DNA from: Mesorhabditis belari
Lineage: Eukaryota > Nematoda > Chromadorea > Rhabditida > Rhabditidae
Length of the DNA: 64,000 nucleotides
Direction of reading: 5' to 3'
Assembly: GCA_958450365.1 (NCBI GenBank)
Contig: CAUEEP010000822.1
Location: 62,001 to 126,000, forward strand
The notes beneath the pieces are model-generated. The model was given only the letters and a program-made list of their open reading frames with translations. It did no database searches and was not told where the DNA came from. Positions 1 to 11,214 of this stretch are shown here, one piece after another (the first letter of the stretch is position 1; every line of letters starts with the position of its first letter). The position numbers and the translations under genes were made by a program.

Positions 1-1087
1 ATATGATTGGACCACCATTGCATCCAGGCCATACGAAACCAAAATCGCATCCAAAAGGTGACGATCCGCTGCCCTTCTAGTATTGCATGCCAGATTGCAT
101 TTTCCACTTTTTGCATAATATAGTTGTGCGATTTGAGCTAAAAAATGAAAGAAATAGAATTCAGTGGCAGCATGGGGAGCCCAGGTCGAACCGGTCGCGT
201 GAACCGTAGACGAGCGCGCTCCCCACTGCGCGACAGAGACCGTTCCGAAAGGGAGCACGTACTGGAGGGGTGGGTTTGACAGATCTACTGGAGGGGTGGG
301 TTTGCCAGATATCCCAAAAGGCCTTTATACCAGATCTCTTTGCCAGATCGCAAGCCATTACGCGGCCTCACAAAGAACACTTTGCCAGTCATCTTTCTCT
401 TTTCTCTTTTGCCTTGTAGATTGCTTCAAAAAAAGATATTTGGCTATAAATTTGTAACCGCGGGTTTTCGGGGTCGGGCAATCGATTAGAGATATTTATT
501 TTATTGAGTTAAGCACAAAGAATAGTGTTTATCAAGCTGAAGCCCTTTATCAGCTTTATCAGCTTAATCTCTTGATTTCAATCCAAAATCAATGGCATAA
601 AACAGTTTTATAACTACTTTACGACTAACTACTAACTACTAACTGCTAAAGGGGCACTGCTAAAGGGACTTTTTAGGCTGTAGTCTACTTTTTTCTCTTT
701 ATTTTTAGCTCAAATCTCAAAAAGTCGTTCCAGCAGACGTCACTCCATCAAGAAAATGCTCGTTCTTTTCCCTTTTCTCCTCTTTTTTTTCATTTTTCCC
801 ATTCGGCGGTTGATTTGATTTCCTTTTCCGAATGCTTCAGCTTTTCTTTGACAACGATTTCTTTGACAACGATTGCAAATTCAAAAGTTATATTTATTTA
901 TTTTCAAGCATTCAAATATGGAGCTGAATAGAAAATGATAAAAATTGAGGTGGAGAGGAAAGCGGAGAAAACAATAAGGCAAAGTCGGTCAAGACACATC
1001 GCCGCGAATTTCCATTCTTCCTGGAAATTATTCTTTTTGACTTTAGCTTGATCTATTCTAAGTTATCAGCTTTAAAAAGTGACTATT
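1..1087. other. No gene recognised; window edge
   Basis: I see no coding exon with family resemblance here. The TM4 exon of the acetylcholine receptor gene that begins at 2.35 kb would be expected in this direction, but no matching segment was found, so it may lie outside the window. Positions 445-487 hold one copy of a dispersed module containing TTTTCGGGGTCGGGCAATCG, which recurs near 7.1 and 12.5 kb. Confidence 0.5.
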
Positions 1088-1415
1088 AGCTTGTTTGTTT
1101 GCTAGCTTAGCTTAGCTTCTTGCTAGCTTTGCTTAGCTGATTGCTAGCTTAGCTTAGCTGCTTGTTTGCTAGCTTAGCTGCTTGCTAGCTTAGCTTAGCT
1201 TAGCTGATTGCTAGCTTAGCTTAGCTGCTTGCTAGCTTAGCTTAGCTTCTTGCTAGCTTTGCTTAGCTGATTGCTAGCTTAGCTTAGCTGCTTGCTAGCT
1301 TAGCTTAGCTGATTGCTAGCTTAGCTTAGCTTCTTGCTAGCTTTGCTTAGCTGATTGCTAGCTTAGCTTAGCTGCTTGCTAGGTTAGCTGTTTGCCAGCT
1401 TAGCTTGCTTGTTTG
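1088..1415. repeat. Minisatellite rich in GCTAGCTTAGCTTAGCT
   Basis: An irregular tandem array whose units mix GCTAGCTTAGCTTAGCTG with short spacers such as ATT, CTT and GTTT. The unit length varies, so it reads as a degenerate higher-order array rather than a clean satellite. It sits in the presumed 3' intron or 3' flank of the acetylcholine receptor gene. Confidence 0.85.
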
Positions 1416-1480
1416 CGTTCTGAGCTAAAGTTCTGAGATAAACTTATACTTTGTGCTCAAATCTTGTTTCAACCTTAAAT

Positions 1481-2237
1481 TTCTCAGCCATAGTCAAACT
1501 TGAAGCAGAAATTGAGCCCAAAAATCAATCTATAATCTTTCTTTTGTTCTGTAAATGATTCACAAATGATTTAATGTTAAAAATTTGTTTTCAAGATCGT
1601 AGAAACGATTGGTGGAGTTGATTTTAACTCTTTGTCCCAAGATTGTCCCAAGATTTTTTGATTTTCATTCAATTCGTGCGGCACCCATTTATCGAGCTTT
1701 CTTGACTTTCCAATCCGTTTCAAGTGGTCGGAAATGGTCGTCTTGCCCACGCGAAGCTCCGCCGCAAGCACTCGAATAGTCGTACGTGGATTTGCTTCCA
1801 CCAGGGTCTTCAATTCGTCGTCACCGAGTTCAACAGGACGGCCACGGCCTTCTTTATCTTCGAGGCCTTCTTTATTTTCTTTATCTTTATCTATCTCTCT
1901 AAATTTGGTTCCCTATCTGACTAAATTTGACAAAATCATCAGCTCGGAATTTTCGGAACCAAGTTCGCACTGTTCGCACAAGACTCGCCGACACTGCCTT
2001 GGCCCCAAACTTTGTTAATGTTACGAAACTTCTCAGCCATAGTCAAGCACAGCACAAATTGAGTTTGAAGCAAAAATTGATCTATCTATAATTGACCCAA
2101 AAATCAATCTATAATCTTTCTTTTGTTCTGTAAATGATTCACAAATGATTTAATGTTAAAAATTTGTTTTCAAGATCGTAGAAACGATTGGCGGAATCGA
2201 TTGATTGATTGATTTTAACTCTTTGTCCCAAGAAAAA
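1481..2237 (-). mobile_element. Mariner/SETMAR-type transposase N-terminal relic with duplicated flank
   Basis: On the minus strand, 1577-1813 encodes a helix-turn-helix segment with GKTTISDHLKRIGK followed by KLDKWVPHEL. This is the DNA-binding part of Mos1/SETMAR-like mariner transposases. No catalytic domain follows. About 130-160 bp at 1481-1640 is repeated at 2031-2237 with a few differences (both begin near CTCAGCCATAGTCAA), so the relic is flanked by a direct duplication. It is non-autonomous. The family assignment rests on the WVPHEL-type motif; the exact element boundaries are uncertain. Confidence 0.65.
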
Positions 2238-2348
2238 TCCCTAGAGAATCGAATTGGCTTTTTGAGTTTTGCATATGATAGCTTTTTAGGCTCGTATTTT
2301 GTCTAAAGAGTCGAATTTCTAAAGCCGAATTTCCGGAAACGCACAAAC

Positions 2349-5300
2349 CAATGTATCTTGCAAAGCATTTTTCTTATCAATCTCCTCTCGAATGAGCTTT
2401 AATTGCGAGTGAATCGCCTGAAAGTACTCGAAGACTCGAATCGTGTAGTCATTCTCTTCACAGCCTAAAGTTTTTTGGAATAAAATTATTCTAACATTAT
2501 CCAACCTTGATCTACGGTTGTCTCAATGCATCGCTTGATATACTTTTCCATTTGATTGCTCCGCCGGGACTCGATCGATTGTTGACGATTTGCGGCGAAC
2601 AGACCTTCACCTACCTGAATTGGATTTAGTTTTAGTTTAGTTTAATAGTTAATAATCGTAAAGCTGTCTTAGTCTTAGCTGTCTTAGCTGTCTTAAATCA
2701 GCTTTGGTTAAGCTTTCGACTCACCAGATTCCAGACTGTAAATCCAGACAGTACTGCTAATGTTCAGTGCTAAAGTACTGCTAATCTCCAGTGCTAAAGT
2801 ACTGCTAATGTCCAGGGCTAAAGTACTGCTAATCTCCAGTGGTACTGCTAATCTCTAGGTACAAGTGCTAGACTGCTACAGTACTCTCACTGATAGACAA
2901 AGGTTGATAGACGCTGATAGACAAAGGTTACAGGATTCCTGATTGGCTGGCTTTTAGGCACAAGACTAGGTTTCTACAGTACTTTTTTCTTCACTGCTAG
3001 ACACGAGTTTGATGCAGTATCCCTGCTTCTGTTCTATTAACTGCATTCCTCTCGATGAAGTGTTTTCTAGCCATAAGATGTATCGAAACAAAGCTACAGG
3101 ACACGAACGATGTCCCTGATGCTTCTGATAAAGCTTTCGACTTACAGATTCCGACTTACAGACTGTAAAGTACTGCTAATGTCCAGGGCTAAAGTACTGC
3201 TAATCTCTAGGTACAAGTGCTAGACTGCTACAGTACTCTCACTGATAGACAAAGGTTACAGTATTCCTGATTGGGTGGCTTTTAGGCACAAGGCTAGATT
3301 TCTACAATACTCTTTTCTTCACTGCTAGACACGAGTTTGATGCAGTATCCCTGCTTCTGTTCTATTAACTGCATTCCTCTCGATGAAGTGTTTTCTAGCC
3401 ATAAGATGTATCGAAGCAAAGCTACAGGACACGAACGATGTCCCTGATGCTTCTGATAAAGCTTTTGAGATAAAGATTTCAAATTGTGCATTTGCAGTGC
3501 TTGTTAGGCCTATTTGACTGTTCTCTAAACTGTGCTTCACAAAGCATTTATAAAAGCTGCATCCAAAGCTACAGTATAATATTCCTGATGCCCTGATAAA
3601 GTTCTCGATTCTAGATTTCTGCTGATTCTAGAGTCTAGATGTCAAAGTTCTTGCGCAGCACTTGCTAGATACAAGTGTAAGGCTGCTACAGTACCCCGCT
3701 TGACTGTTCTGTAGACTGTGTTCCAAAGCTACAGTACCCGGGTGATGTCTAAGCCAGATCCTGCTATCATTATCATTATCGGACATTTGATACTCGCCCC
3801 GCCCCTTTTGCCATTGGCAATCTGACTTTGAACTTAAATATCTTGGTGTTGGGCTGTTCAATTTTATTGTTCTTGGTATCATTAGATGCGTCAAGCCTTT
3901 CTCTGTCAATTGGTACAAAAACTATTTCAATTGGACAACTCAGTCCCAAGATATGCCAATGGCAAAAGGGGCGGGGCGAGTATCAAATGTCTTTTTACTC
4001 GCCCGGCCCCTTTGCCATTGGCAGTCTAACTTTGTTCTAAATAGATCAAAGTAACTAGATCAAACTAGACAATCTAACTAGATTGCCAATGGCAAAGGGG
4101 GCGGGGCGTATAAAAGGCGCTCTCCCCTTTTGCCATTGGCAATCTAACTTTGAGTTTGAATATCTTGGGACTGAGTTGTCCAATCTAAATAGTTTTTGTC
4201 CCAATCGACAGAGAATGTCTTGGCGCATCGAATGCTGCAAAGAATATTTAAATTGGACAGCTTAACACCAAGAAATTTGAGCTCAAAGTTGACAAGTGAT
4301 CGACGCTGCCAAAATCGACTTTCTTTTCAATTTTTTAAGACAAAGACACCAAGAAATTTGAGCTCAAAGTAAAAGGGGCGGGGCGCATATCAAATGTCCT
4401 ACAATCTTATCCAAATATGAACACTGTAGCTTTGTCTTAAGAGCATCTTTTGTAAAACGCTTTATCGACGGTTTTAATTCTTTGGAAATGACAAAGAAAG
4501 CTAAAATTAGCTAAAATTAGCTAAAATCAAGCTACAAGGTACAGTATCTTTTATGCATCCATTGAAAGGCCAATCATTCAGTTTTGATATCTCTCACCTT
4601 TCGCTCCAGCGACAATTGCTCTTTCGGCACATCACATAACACATCAAGAAGTGTCTCCGATCTTCTCACTCTCGCCACTTCCAAATGCTCCTCATCAACT
4701 TGCAATGAGACTCGATTCGATTTGGGTTCCACAATCTACAAGATGATCCGAAAGTTCTCGTACAACTTTTTACTAAAACTTGATTTTCAAATGACCGAGG
4801 AAAGCTATTTAAATGGAAACCTTAATAAATTTATACTAAAAACCAGCTTATTTACTTAAACTAATCAAGATTTCATAGCAGATCATAGCTTTTTTTTAAA
4901 TAGTTAGCTCTTTGAGCCGCGCACAAGTTGTCTGAGCCGCGCACAAGTTGTCTGAGCCGCGCACAAGTTGTCTGAGCCGGGCACAAAGTGTCTGAGCTGC
5001 GCACAAGTTGTCTGAGCCGCGCACAAGTTGTCTGAGCTCGCGCACAAGTTGTCTGAGCCGCGCACAAGTTGTCTGAGCCGGGCACAAAGTGTCTGAGCTG
5101 CGCACAAGTTGTCTGAGCCGGGCACAAAGTGTCTGAGCTGCGCACAAGTTGTCTGAGCCGCGCACAAGTTGTCTGAGCCGGGCACAAAGTGTCTGAGCTG
5201 CGCACAAGTTGCCTGAGCCGGGCACAAAGTGTCTGAGCTGCGCACAAGTTGTCTGAGCCGGGCACAAAGTGTCTGAGCTGCGCACAAGTTGTCTGAGCCG

Positions 5301-8300
5301 CGCACAAGTTGTCTGAGCCGCGCACAAGTTGTCTGAGCCGCGCACAAGTTGTCTGAGCCGCGCACAAGTTGTCTGAGCCGCGCACAAGTTGTCGAAATCA
5401 GTCAACTTTCAATGTTTTTACATCCTGTTTTGTTTCCTCCTTTTCCTCTTCAACCACTTTTGCTCGTCCTTTCTGAAAACGATGCCCAGGTCGTCTCATC
5501 ATCAACAACCATGGAAGCCATTGGGTAAAAAAGAATCGCATCTGAAAGGTAGCTTTATCGGTGATAAGAAAATAAGAAGATTTGAGTGCGCTAGAAAGAA
5601 TGTGTTTACAGTTTGTGCACACCGTTTTATGCGTATTCTATTGTAGCATATTACTAAACGCACACCGTCTGGCACAGTGAAACGGAATACTTTTGGTATT
5701 TGTAAACCGACCCCTTTCGTCATTCGATGATTTGCTGGTTGTCGATATCGTAGTGACAAAACGGTGATTGTAAAAGCGGTGGAACAGGATAAGATCAGAG
5801 TGACGGTTGAGAAGAAAATGCCTAGAGAAATCCGCCTAGAGAAATCTCAGGAGTTCAAACGCTCGCATTTAACTAGGACTGGGAATAAACTCGATTGCCA
5901 ACAAAAGTTCCAAGCCTAATACCTAACTACAGGGTGATCCCAAAAGTTCCGCAAACTTAAGCAGCTAGAAAATGTTTGGCTTATTTCAAAAGTGGTAAGT
6001 GTTATATAGAGATTTAAAGCCTTAATTCTTAGCTACACTTGCATATCAAAAGCTTTCGAATTGGAGTCACACAACTCATTTGACAGGCTTTTGAGTGAAC
6101 ACTACTCCGTCTCTTCCCGGCACGCTACCATTTTTGATGATTTTCTTTCTAAAAAGCTTTTTAAAAGAGCTTTTCTTTTGTTTATTTTATTAAAATGTAA
6201 GATTTACTATTATTTAATAACAATAAGAATACCGTAAAACTTCTAATTTACGTGCATGTACGTCTATGTACATGTACGCCTATGTACATGTAAGTCTATG
6301 CACATGTCTATGTAAATGTAGCTAAGAATTAAGGCTTCAAATCTCTATATAACACTTACAAATAAAATCAATTAGACATTTGTTAGCTGCTTTTACAAAA
6401 AGTTGTGCGAGAACTTTTGGGATTACCTTTAGAGACAAATCTACTAATGTGGAAAGAACTTTTCAGACAGACTAATGCCATATTACTGTCTTGAATTTAT
6501 CAAGTATAGTAGACTGAATTGAATTTATCAAGTACAGTAGATAAATTCAGATCCAGATCAAGCCTGGATTTGCCTACTGTACTAAACTGTACTACTGTAC
6601 TAAACCCTATCTCCAAGCACTCACCAATAAGCGGTAAAGCCTCTGACGTGTTCGGTGTCATTTCGGAAAGAACCGTCAAGAAGAAACAAACGGATAGGAG
6701 GATTGTGGTTTCTGAAATGAAAATTGTGTTCAAGAATTTCAAGAATTGATTGAATTGATTGAATTGATTGAATTGATTCAAGTTTTTGATCGTCAGAGCT
6801 AAATTTTCCATACGGTATCCAATTTTCTCAGCCATATCGTGAGCCGGAAGACAGAAACACATCAGAGTCATGATTGAAATCAATAAAGATGGGATGATCA
6901 AGTTGAATGCGTAGAAGAGAGTTCGACGCTGAAGGGATTGAAAATGAATTTTGCTGAAAATCTCTTAATCTCTCTATTTTGCCAGAAAATAGAGATAAAA
7001 TAGAGGGAAAATGGAGACAAAATTGAGGGAAAATTGCGCTCAAGAACCTAGTGATGCCTAGAAACGAAGAAAACTGGCTCAATTTTGTCCAGTTTTACCC
7101 AGTAAATTTGTATTCGGGGATTTTCCGGGTCGGGCAATCGATTGGAGCTATTCATGGAGCCATGGAGCTATTAATGGAGCCATGGAGCTATTAATGGAGC
7201 CATGGAGCTATTCATGGAGCCATTGAGCTATTCATGGAGTCATGGAGCTATTCATGGAGCTATGGGGCTATTCATGGAGCTATGGAGCTATTCATGGAGC
7301 TATGGAGCTATTCATGGAGCTATAGCTATTCATGGAGCTATAGCTATTCATGGAGCCATGGACCTATTCATGGAGCCATGGACCTATTCATGGAGCCATG
7401 GACCTATTCATGGAGCCATGGAGCTCTAGCCTATGCCCTGGCCATGATCCAAACCCAGCTCACCTTAATATAGATGTAAAATTTGATTGTTGGATACGGC
7501 TCTTCGCAACAAGCGTAATATTTCGTCTCACGAATCGCCGGGGCATCTAAATTTTTGAAATGTTAACAATTCATTAAAATCTACCAACAAGAAGCCATTC
7601 CCCGTTGCTCACGTAAGTTGAAAGGTCCATTGATTCACCTAAAAGGAGATTCAGTATTGCTAGCTGAATACTTTTTATCTTGGCTTACGATAATACCTGG
7701 AATGTTACAGTTTATCAGTTTATCACTGAAGTTTATCACTAGCTTATCACCAATCCATTACCAGATTCCTCAGTATCGATTAATAAATCAATCGCTTTGC
7801 CGTGATAAGACCATGAGCCGAATTTCATGAAACACGTCTGCGAATCGAATGGAAACCAAGTGATGTCAATCTGGATTGAAAATCAGCTAGATCAGAACCA
7901 AGTTGGCCTGTTAGATCAAGACGAAGCCAGAACCAAACCTGAGTCAGCCAAGGATCAGGTTGGCAGGTCTAACCAGCACTTGGTTTTTCACAACTAGAAC
8001 CAGGCCAGGGCCAGACCCGGCTTGTGGTCTTAGACTTAGGCTTAGGCTTAGGCCAGGCCTGGTTTGTGGTCTGGCCAGGGCCAGGCCTGGCTTGTGGCCC
8101 TATTCCAAGCCAAGCCTAGTGGCCCTATCCCAAGCGAAGCCTAGTGGCCCTATTCCAAGCCAGGCCTAGTGGCCCTATCCCAAGCGAAGCCTAGTGGCCC
8201 TATCCCAAGCCAAGCCTAGTGGCCCTATTCCAAGCCAAGCCTAGTGGCCCTATCCCAAGCCAAGCCTAGTGGCCCTATTCCAAGCCAAGCCTAGTGGCCC

Positions 8301-10467
8301 TATCCCAAGCCAAGCCTAGTGGCCCTATTCCAAGCCAAGCCTAGTCCAAAATGTAACACGAAGTGCAAAAATGTTGACTGGGTCTGATCCAGATCTGTTC
8401 TTGATCCTGATCCTGATTCCAGTCCGGCTCTGACCTGATCAAGTCTAGTCTGGCCCTGATCCTTGTGTGATCTGACTTGATCCTGGCCTTGCCCAAAAGA
8501 TTTCCAATTGAACATTCACCGTACACATCCAATTCACCGTACACATCCAATTCACCGTACACATCCAATTCATCGTGCACAAACCTTGCAAGTCACTTTG
8601 AAAACCCCAGGCGGTACCCATTGAATCTCGCCAGTGTTCGAGACAACCATATTGCTTTTGAACATCGAATCGAATTGCTCGTCGGCGCTGAAAATGAGTG
8701 TGTGAATGAGAAAGATAGCCTAATAACAAATGCAATGAGTGGCCAATGAAAGAAGCTTTGAGATAAGAGAAAAACTCAAAAACAACACTTTTTAAGCTTA
8801 GAGGTGATTTGACCCGTCAGCGCTTCAGATTCAAAGTCTTGTAGGCACTTTTGAATCAACCCTGGACAGGACAAATGCTTTTGACTTGAATTCGGCTAGG
8901 CTTAAGCTAATGAAAACTTGTTTTTATTAGCCTTAAATTTGTTTGGTTTTTGTTTAAAGTTTATCAAAATGATCAATCTGTTGTACAGTAACATATCCGG
9001 TCTTCACAACGATTCTCCGCAACTTTTTAACGGTTAGTCAACGGTTAGTCAACTAGAGAAGGTCACCAAATCAAGGTGAAATTTCAACACGAGACCTATC
9101 CTATCCTGTTGAGTTTTTCACAGGCTTTCCAAATCCTAGTGCTTTTCCCTAGTCCATCCTGGTACTCGGGAGGTCAAGAGTTCAAGCCTACCGGCTAGAT
9201 TAATGATGAATGATTAGATTTTCCAGAAATTGCGATTATTCGGTTTTTTTCTCATTGATTAGGGCTTAGAAGTTGGAGTGCTGGGGTTGTTTGTATTGTT
9301 GTTTGTATTGTTGTTTCTATTGTTGTTTGTATTGTTGTTTGTATTGTTTGTACCAAATTATTCATGTGAATAAATGTATTTTTATACTTGTTTAGTTTTG
9401 TTTAAGTTTATCAAAATGATCAACCTGTTGTACAGTAACACATCCGGTCTCCACAATGGTCCTCCATCTTCAGATGTAGCAAATCGCACGGAAGTAATGT
9501 TTTCGAATCGTGATGGACTCCAGCGTAGTCGGTAATCTTTCCATTTCTAAGATTTGCAGAATCATTTCAGTAGATAAATAGTTAAAGCATAGCTTTGGAT
9601 AGCTTTGGATAGCTCTGGATACAAAATAGACAGTTTGTTAGTTTAGATAAAAATAGACAAGCAGCTAGTGGAAGGAGAAATTCAATCTGCCAGAGTACAA
9701 AGAGCAAAGTGCTTTGTACTCTAGCAGTGCTTTGTACTCTAGCAGGCACTCTGGCAGTGCTTTGTACTCTAGCAGTGCTTTGTACTCTGGCAATGCTTTG
9801 TACTCTGGCAATGCTTTGTACTCTAGCAGTGCTTTGTACTCTAGCAGTGCTTTGTACTCTAGCAGGCACTCTGGCAGTGCTTTGTACTCTAGCAGGTACT
9901 CTGGCAGTGCTTTGTGCTCTAGCAGTGCTTTGTACTCTGGCAATGCTTTGTACTCTAGCAGTGCTTTGTACTCTAGCAGTGCTTTGTACTCTGGCAGTGC
10001 TTTGTACTCTGGCAGGCACTCTGGCAGTGCTTTGTACTCTGGCAGGCACTCTGGCAGTGCTTTGTACAGAGAACAAAGTGCTTTGTGCTTTGTTAGAAAC
10101 GCACGGCAACTGGCAGAGGATTACACCCATCCAGTGTACCAAATCCCTTGCATTTTCAAGAGCTCAAAGTGTACTTTGAGCTCTTGAAAGCTCTGAACTC
10201 CGAACAAAACTCCGAACTCACGAATTGCAGCCACGCGTTCACTTCGATGATTTGATCCTTTTCGTTCTATAAAGTTCTATATTTTTCAAATTTCTAATCA
10301 ATTTCTAATTAAATTTACAAAACTTTTAACTTACAAACTACATAAAATAGAACTTAACACTCACCACATCGATAATTTGCTGCAAGAAAACTTTCATCGA
10401 AACATTCAATGCTCGTTCGGGATCGCGCACCGGTCGCACCAATGGGTTGTACTTGGCTTGTAGAGCT
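2349..10467 (-). CDS. Nicotinic acetylcholine receptor alpha-type subunit (partial, spliced)
   Basis: A Cys-loop ligand-gated cation channel subunit of the plasma membrane at cholinergic synapses. Exons in 5' to 3' order on the minus strand: 10467-10365, 10257-10222, 9546-9425, 8687-8585, 7870-7762, 7638-7585, 7546-7464, 6928-6814, 6711-6625, 5821-5691, 5541-5422, 4735-4598, 2614-2506, 2464-2349. All junctions keep frame. Visible landmarks are YNPLVRP near the N-terminus, [16 protein letters not shown], the 13-residue Cys-loop ([15 protein letters not shown]), vicinal cysteines in [10 protein letters not shown] that mark an alpha subunit, TM1 ([16 protein letters not shown]), TM2 ending [17 protein letters not shown]3, and QWLPWLL in the intracellular loop. 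This resembles the ACR-16-type group. The signal-peptide exon (above 10.47 kb) and TM4 were not found. The splice at 10257 uses a weak AAAAG acceptor, and reading through 2349 would stop at 2319 without TM4. I am sure of the family, less so of the ends. Confidence 0.93.
2711..3465. repeat. Two-copy tandem duplication, roughly 330-420 bp each
   Basis: The segment at 2711-3129 is repeated at 3130-3465 with small differences. Both copies contain runs of GTACTGCTAATCTCCAG-like units and then a longer shared stretch with GATGCAGTATCCCTGC. It lies in the receptor intron between the exons ending at 2614 and 4598. A further short piece with GACTGTTCTGTAGACTGTG at about 3700 recurs at 24360. Confidence 0.8.
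3782..4392. mobile_element. Fold-back element with CCAAT, GC-box and TATA words, locus 1
   Basis: The segment 3782-3991 is an inverted repeat with matching ends GACATTTGATACTCGCCCC. A second, overlapping set of inverted pieces continues to 4392. Within it, 4086-4090 is CCAAT (on GATTGCCAATGGCAAA), 4097-4108 is a GC-box (GGGGGCGGGGCG) and 4109-4115 is TATAAAA. The same modules recur at 23.9-24.7 and 46.2-46.8 kb in both orientations. No coding capacity is evident. It lies in a receptor intron. Confidence 0.75.
4912..5392. repeat. 20-bp minisatellite (TCTGAGCCGCGCACAAGTTG), about 24 copies
   Basis: A clean tandem array of a 20-bp unit with two main variants, GCCGCGCACAAGTTG and GCCGGGCACAAAGTG, that alternate in part of the array. 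All three minus-strand frames stay open only because the unit lacks stops. It sits in the receptor intron between the exons at 4598-4735 and 5422-5541, ending 29 bp from the latter. Confidence 0.95.
5930..6429. mobile_element. Fold-back MITE with CAGGGTGA-type end
   Basis: The left end is TA/CAGGGTGATCCCAAAAG and the right end is a diverged inverse near 6429. Internal arms containing GTTATATAGAGATTTAAAGC and its complement lie at about 6000 and 6330. A better preserved relative is at 49233-49804. It is non-coding and lies in a receptor intron. Confidence 0.75.
7144..7425. repeat. 20-bp minisatellite (GGAGCTATTCATGGAGCCAT)
   Basis: About 14 copies of a 20-bp unit, with ATTAATGGAG, AGTCATGG and GACCTATTC variants, inside the receptor intron between the exons at 6814-6928 and 7464-7546. 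It begins directly after a copy of the dispersed TTTTCCGGGTCGGGCAATCG module (7103-7143). Confidence 0.93.
8023..8050. repeat. Short interstitial telomere-like TTAGGC run
   Basis: Three to four copies of TTAGGC (CTTAGACTTAGGCTTAGG) stand next to a GGCCAGGCC-rich stretch. TTAGGC is the usual nematode telomere repeat. The run is too short to be a telomere and lies in a receptor intron. Confidence 0.7.
8092..8344. repeat. 25-bp minisatellite with CCAAGCCAAGCCTAGTGG
   Basis: About ten copies of a 25-bp unit with alternating TATCCC and TATTCC versions. It is intronic in the receptor gene, between the exons at 7762-7870 and 8585-8687. Confidence 0.93.
8516..8580. repeat. 17-bp repeat (CCGTACACATCCAATTC), about four copies
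   Basis: A short tandem repeat ending next to the 5' splice site of the receptor exon at 8585-8687. Confidence 0.9.
8958..9018 (-). pseudogene. Decayed duplicate of a receptor exon end
   Basis: About 60 bp match the 3' end of the receptor exon at 9425-9546 plus its donor and following intron (9408-9468). The copy has lost the donor: AACAG is followed by AT instead of GT. The tryptophan of the LWRPDV motif has become a TGA stop. It is therefore a broken exon duplicate about 450 bp downstream of the parent in the same intron. Confidence 0.8.
9716..10066. repeat. 15/27-bp minisatellite (TGCTTTGTACTCTAGCAG type)
   Basis: A tandem array of units based on TACTCTGGCAGTGCTTTG, with an inserted GGCACTC variant every few copies. 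It lies in the receptor intron between the exons at 9425-9546 and 10222-10257. Several frames are open on both strands because units are multiples of three and lack stops; these are not genes. Confidence 0.93.
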
Positions 10468-10806
10468 CTGAAATTTACAATCAAAATTTTTGTTACCGAT
10501 TTAATTGGCGCGGAAACGTCTGGAAAAGGAAAAAGTGACAAAAAAGCGCCAATTTTTCATCATTTTTCAATCATTTTTTCTAAGCGCTGGTTAAAGTTAA
10601 AAATATGTGTTATATCTCAAAAAATTGCCTATTCTCTCTACTTTAATTTGATACCAAAACGCGCAAAAATAAACGTACTGGTGTCAAGATATGAGCGTTT
10701 GTTTGAGAGCAAACTTAGACTACGCGACGCTCCTATAGGGGGTCTTCTATTAGAGTTTTTACGGTAATCTAATTCTCTCTTTTTCTTTGATTATTCTTTT
10801 ATTATT
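10468..10806. other. Upstream flank or first intron of the receptor gene; no exon found
   Basis: The first receptor exon seen starts with one base of a split codon, so an upstream exon carrying the signal peptide must exist. I did not find one here. Confidence 0.4.
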
Positions 10807-11214
10807 GGGGGTGGGACAAATGCGACGTTTTTTTTGCGCACCTGGACATTTGCGCACCTTTTTTTTGCTGGAAAAGGCCTTAGGAAAGGTCGTAGAGCTT
10901 CAAAAACGTTTTCATAGAAGGGAATCGTATGCGTAGATTCCGAATTTCGACAAATCAGACCTCGCTGTCCCGTCAAATTTGGGCTAAAAGGCAAAAACTA
11001 CGCAACTTAACGTTTTTTCGCAGTTTTTGCCTTTTAGCCCAAATTTGACGTGTCAGCGAGGTCTGATTTGTCGAAATTCGGAATTTACGCATACGATTCC
11101 CTTATATGGAAACATTTTTGAAGCTCTACGGCCTTTCCTAAGGCCTTTTCCAGCAAAAAAAAGGTGCGCAAATGTCCAGGTGCGCAAAAAAAACGTCGCA
11201 TTTGTCCCACTCCC
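10807..11214. mobile_element. 408-bp near-perfect fold-back MITE
   Basis: Left arm GGGGGTGGGACAAATGCGAC and right arm GTCGCATTTGTCCCACTCCC are inverted, and the pairing continues through almost the whole element to a short centre near 11010. Truncated relatives occur at 22484-22794 and 50481-50664. No coding capacity; the short open frames in both arms are mirror images. Transcripts would form a very long hairpin. Confidence 0.92.

Noticed and set aside
161..358. 65-codon minus-strand frame near the window edge as the missing TM4 exon
   Set aside because: It lacks a long hydrophobic helix and the WKFAA-type motif expected before TM4.
4873..5405. Three overlapping minus-strand open frames of 150-170 codons with Cys/Arg-rich repeats
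   Set aside because: They are frames of the 20-bp minisatellite in a receptor intron; all three frames are open, which is not codon selection.
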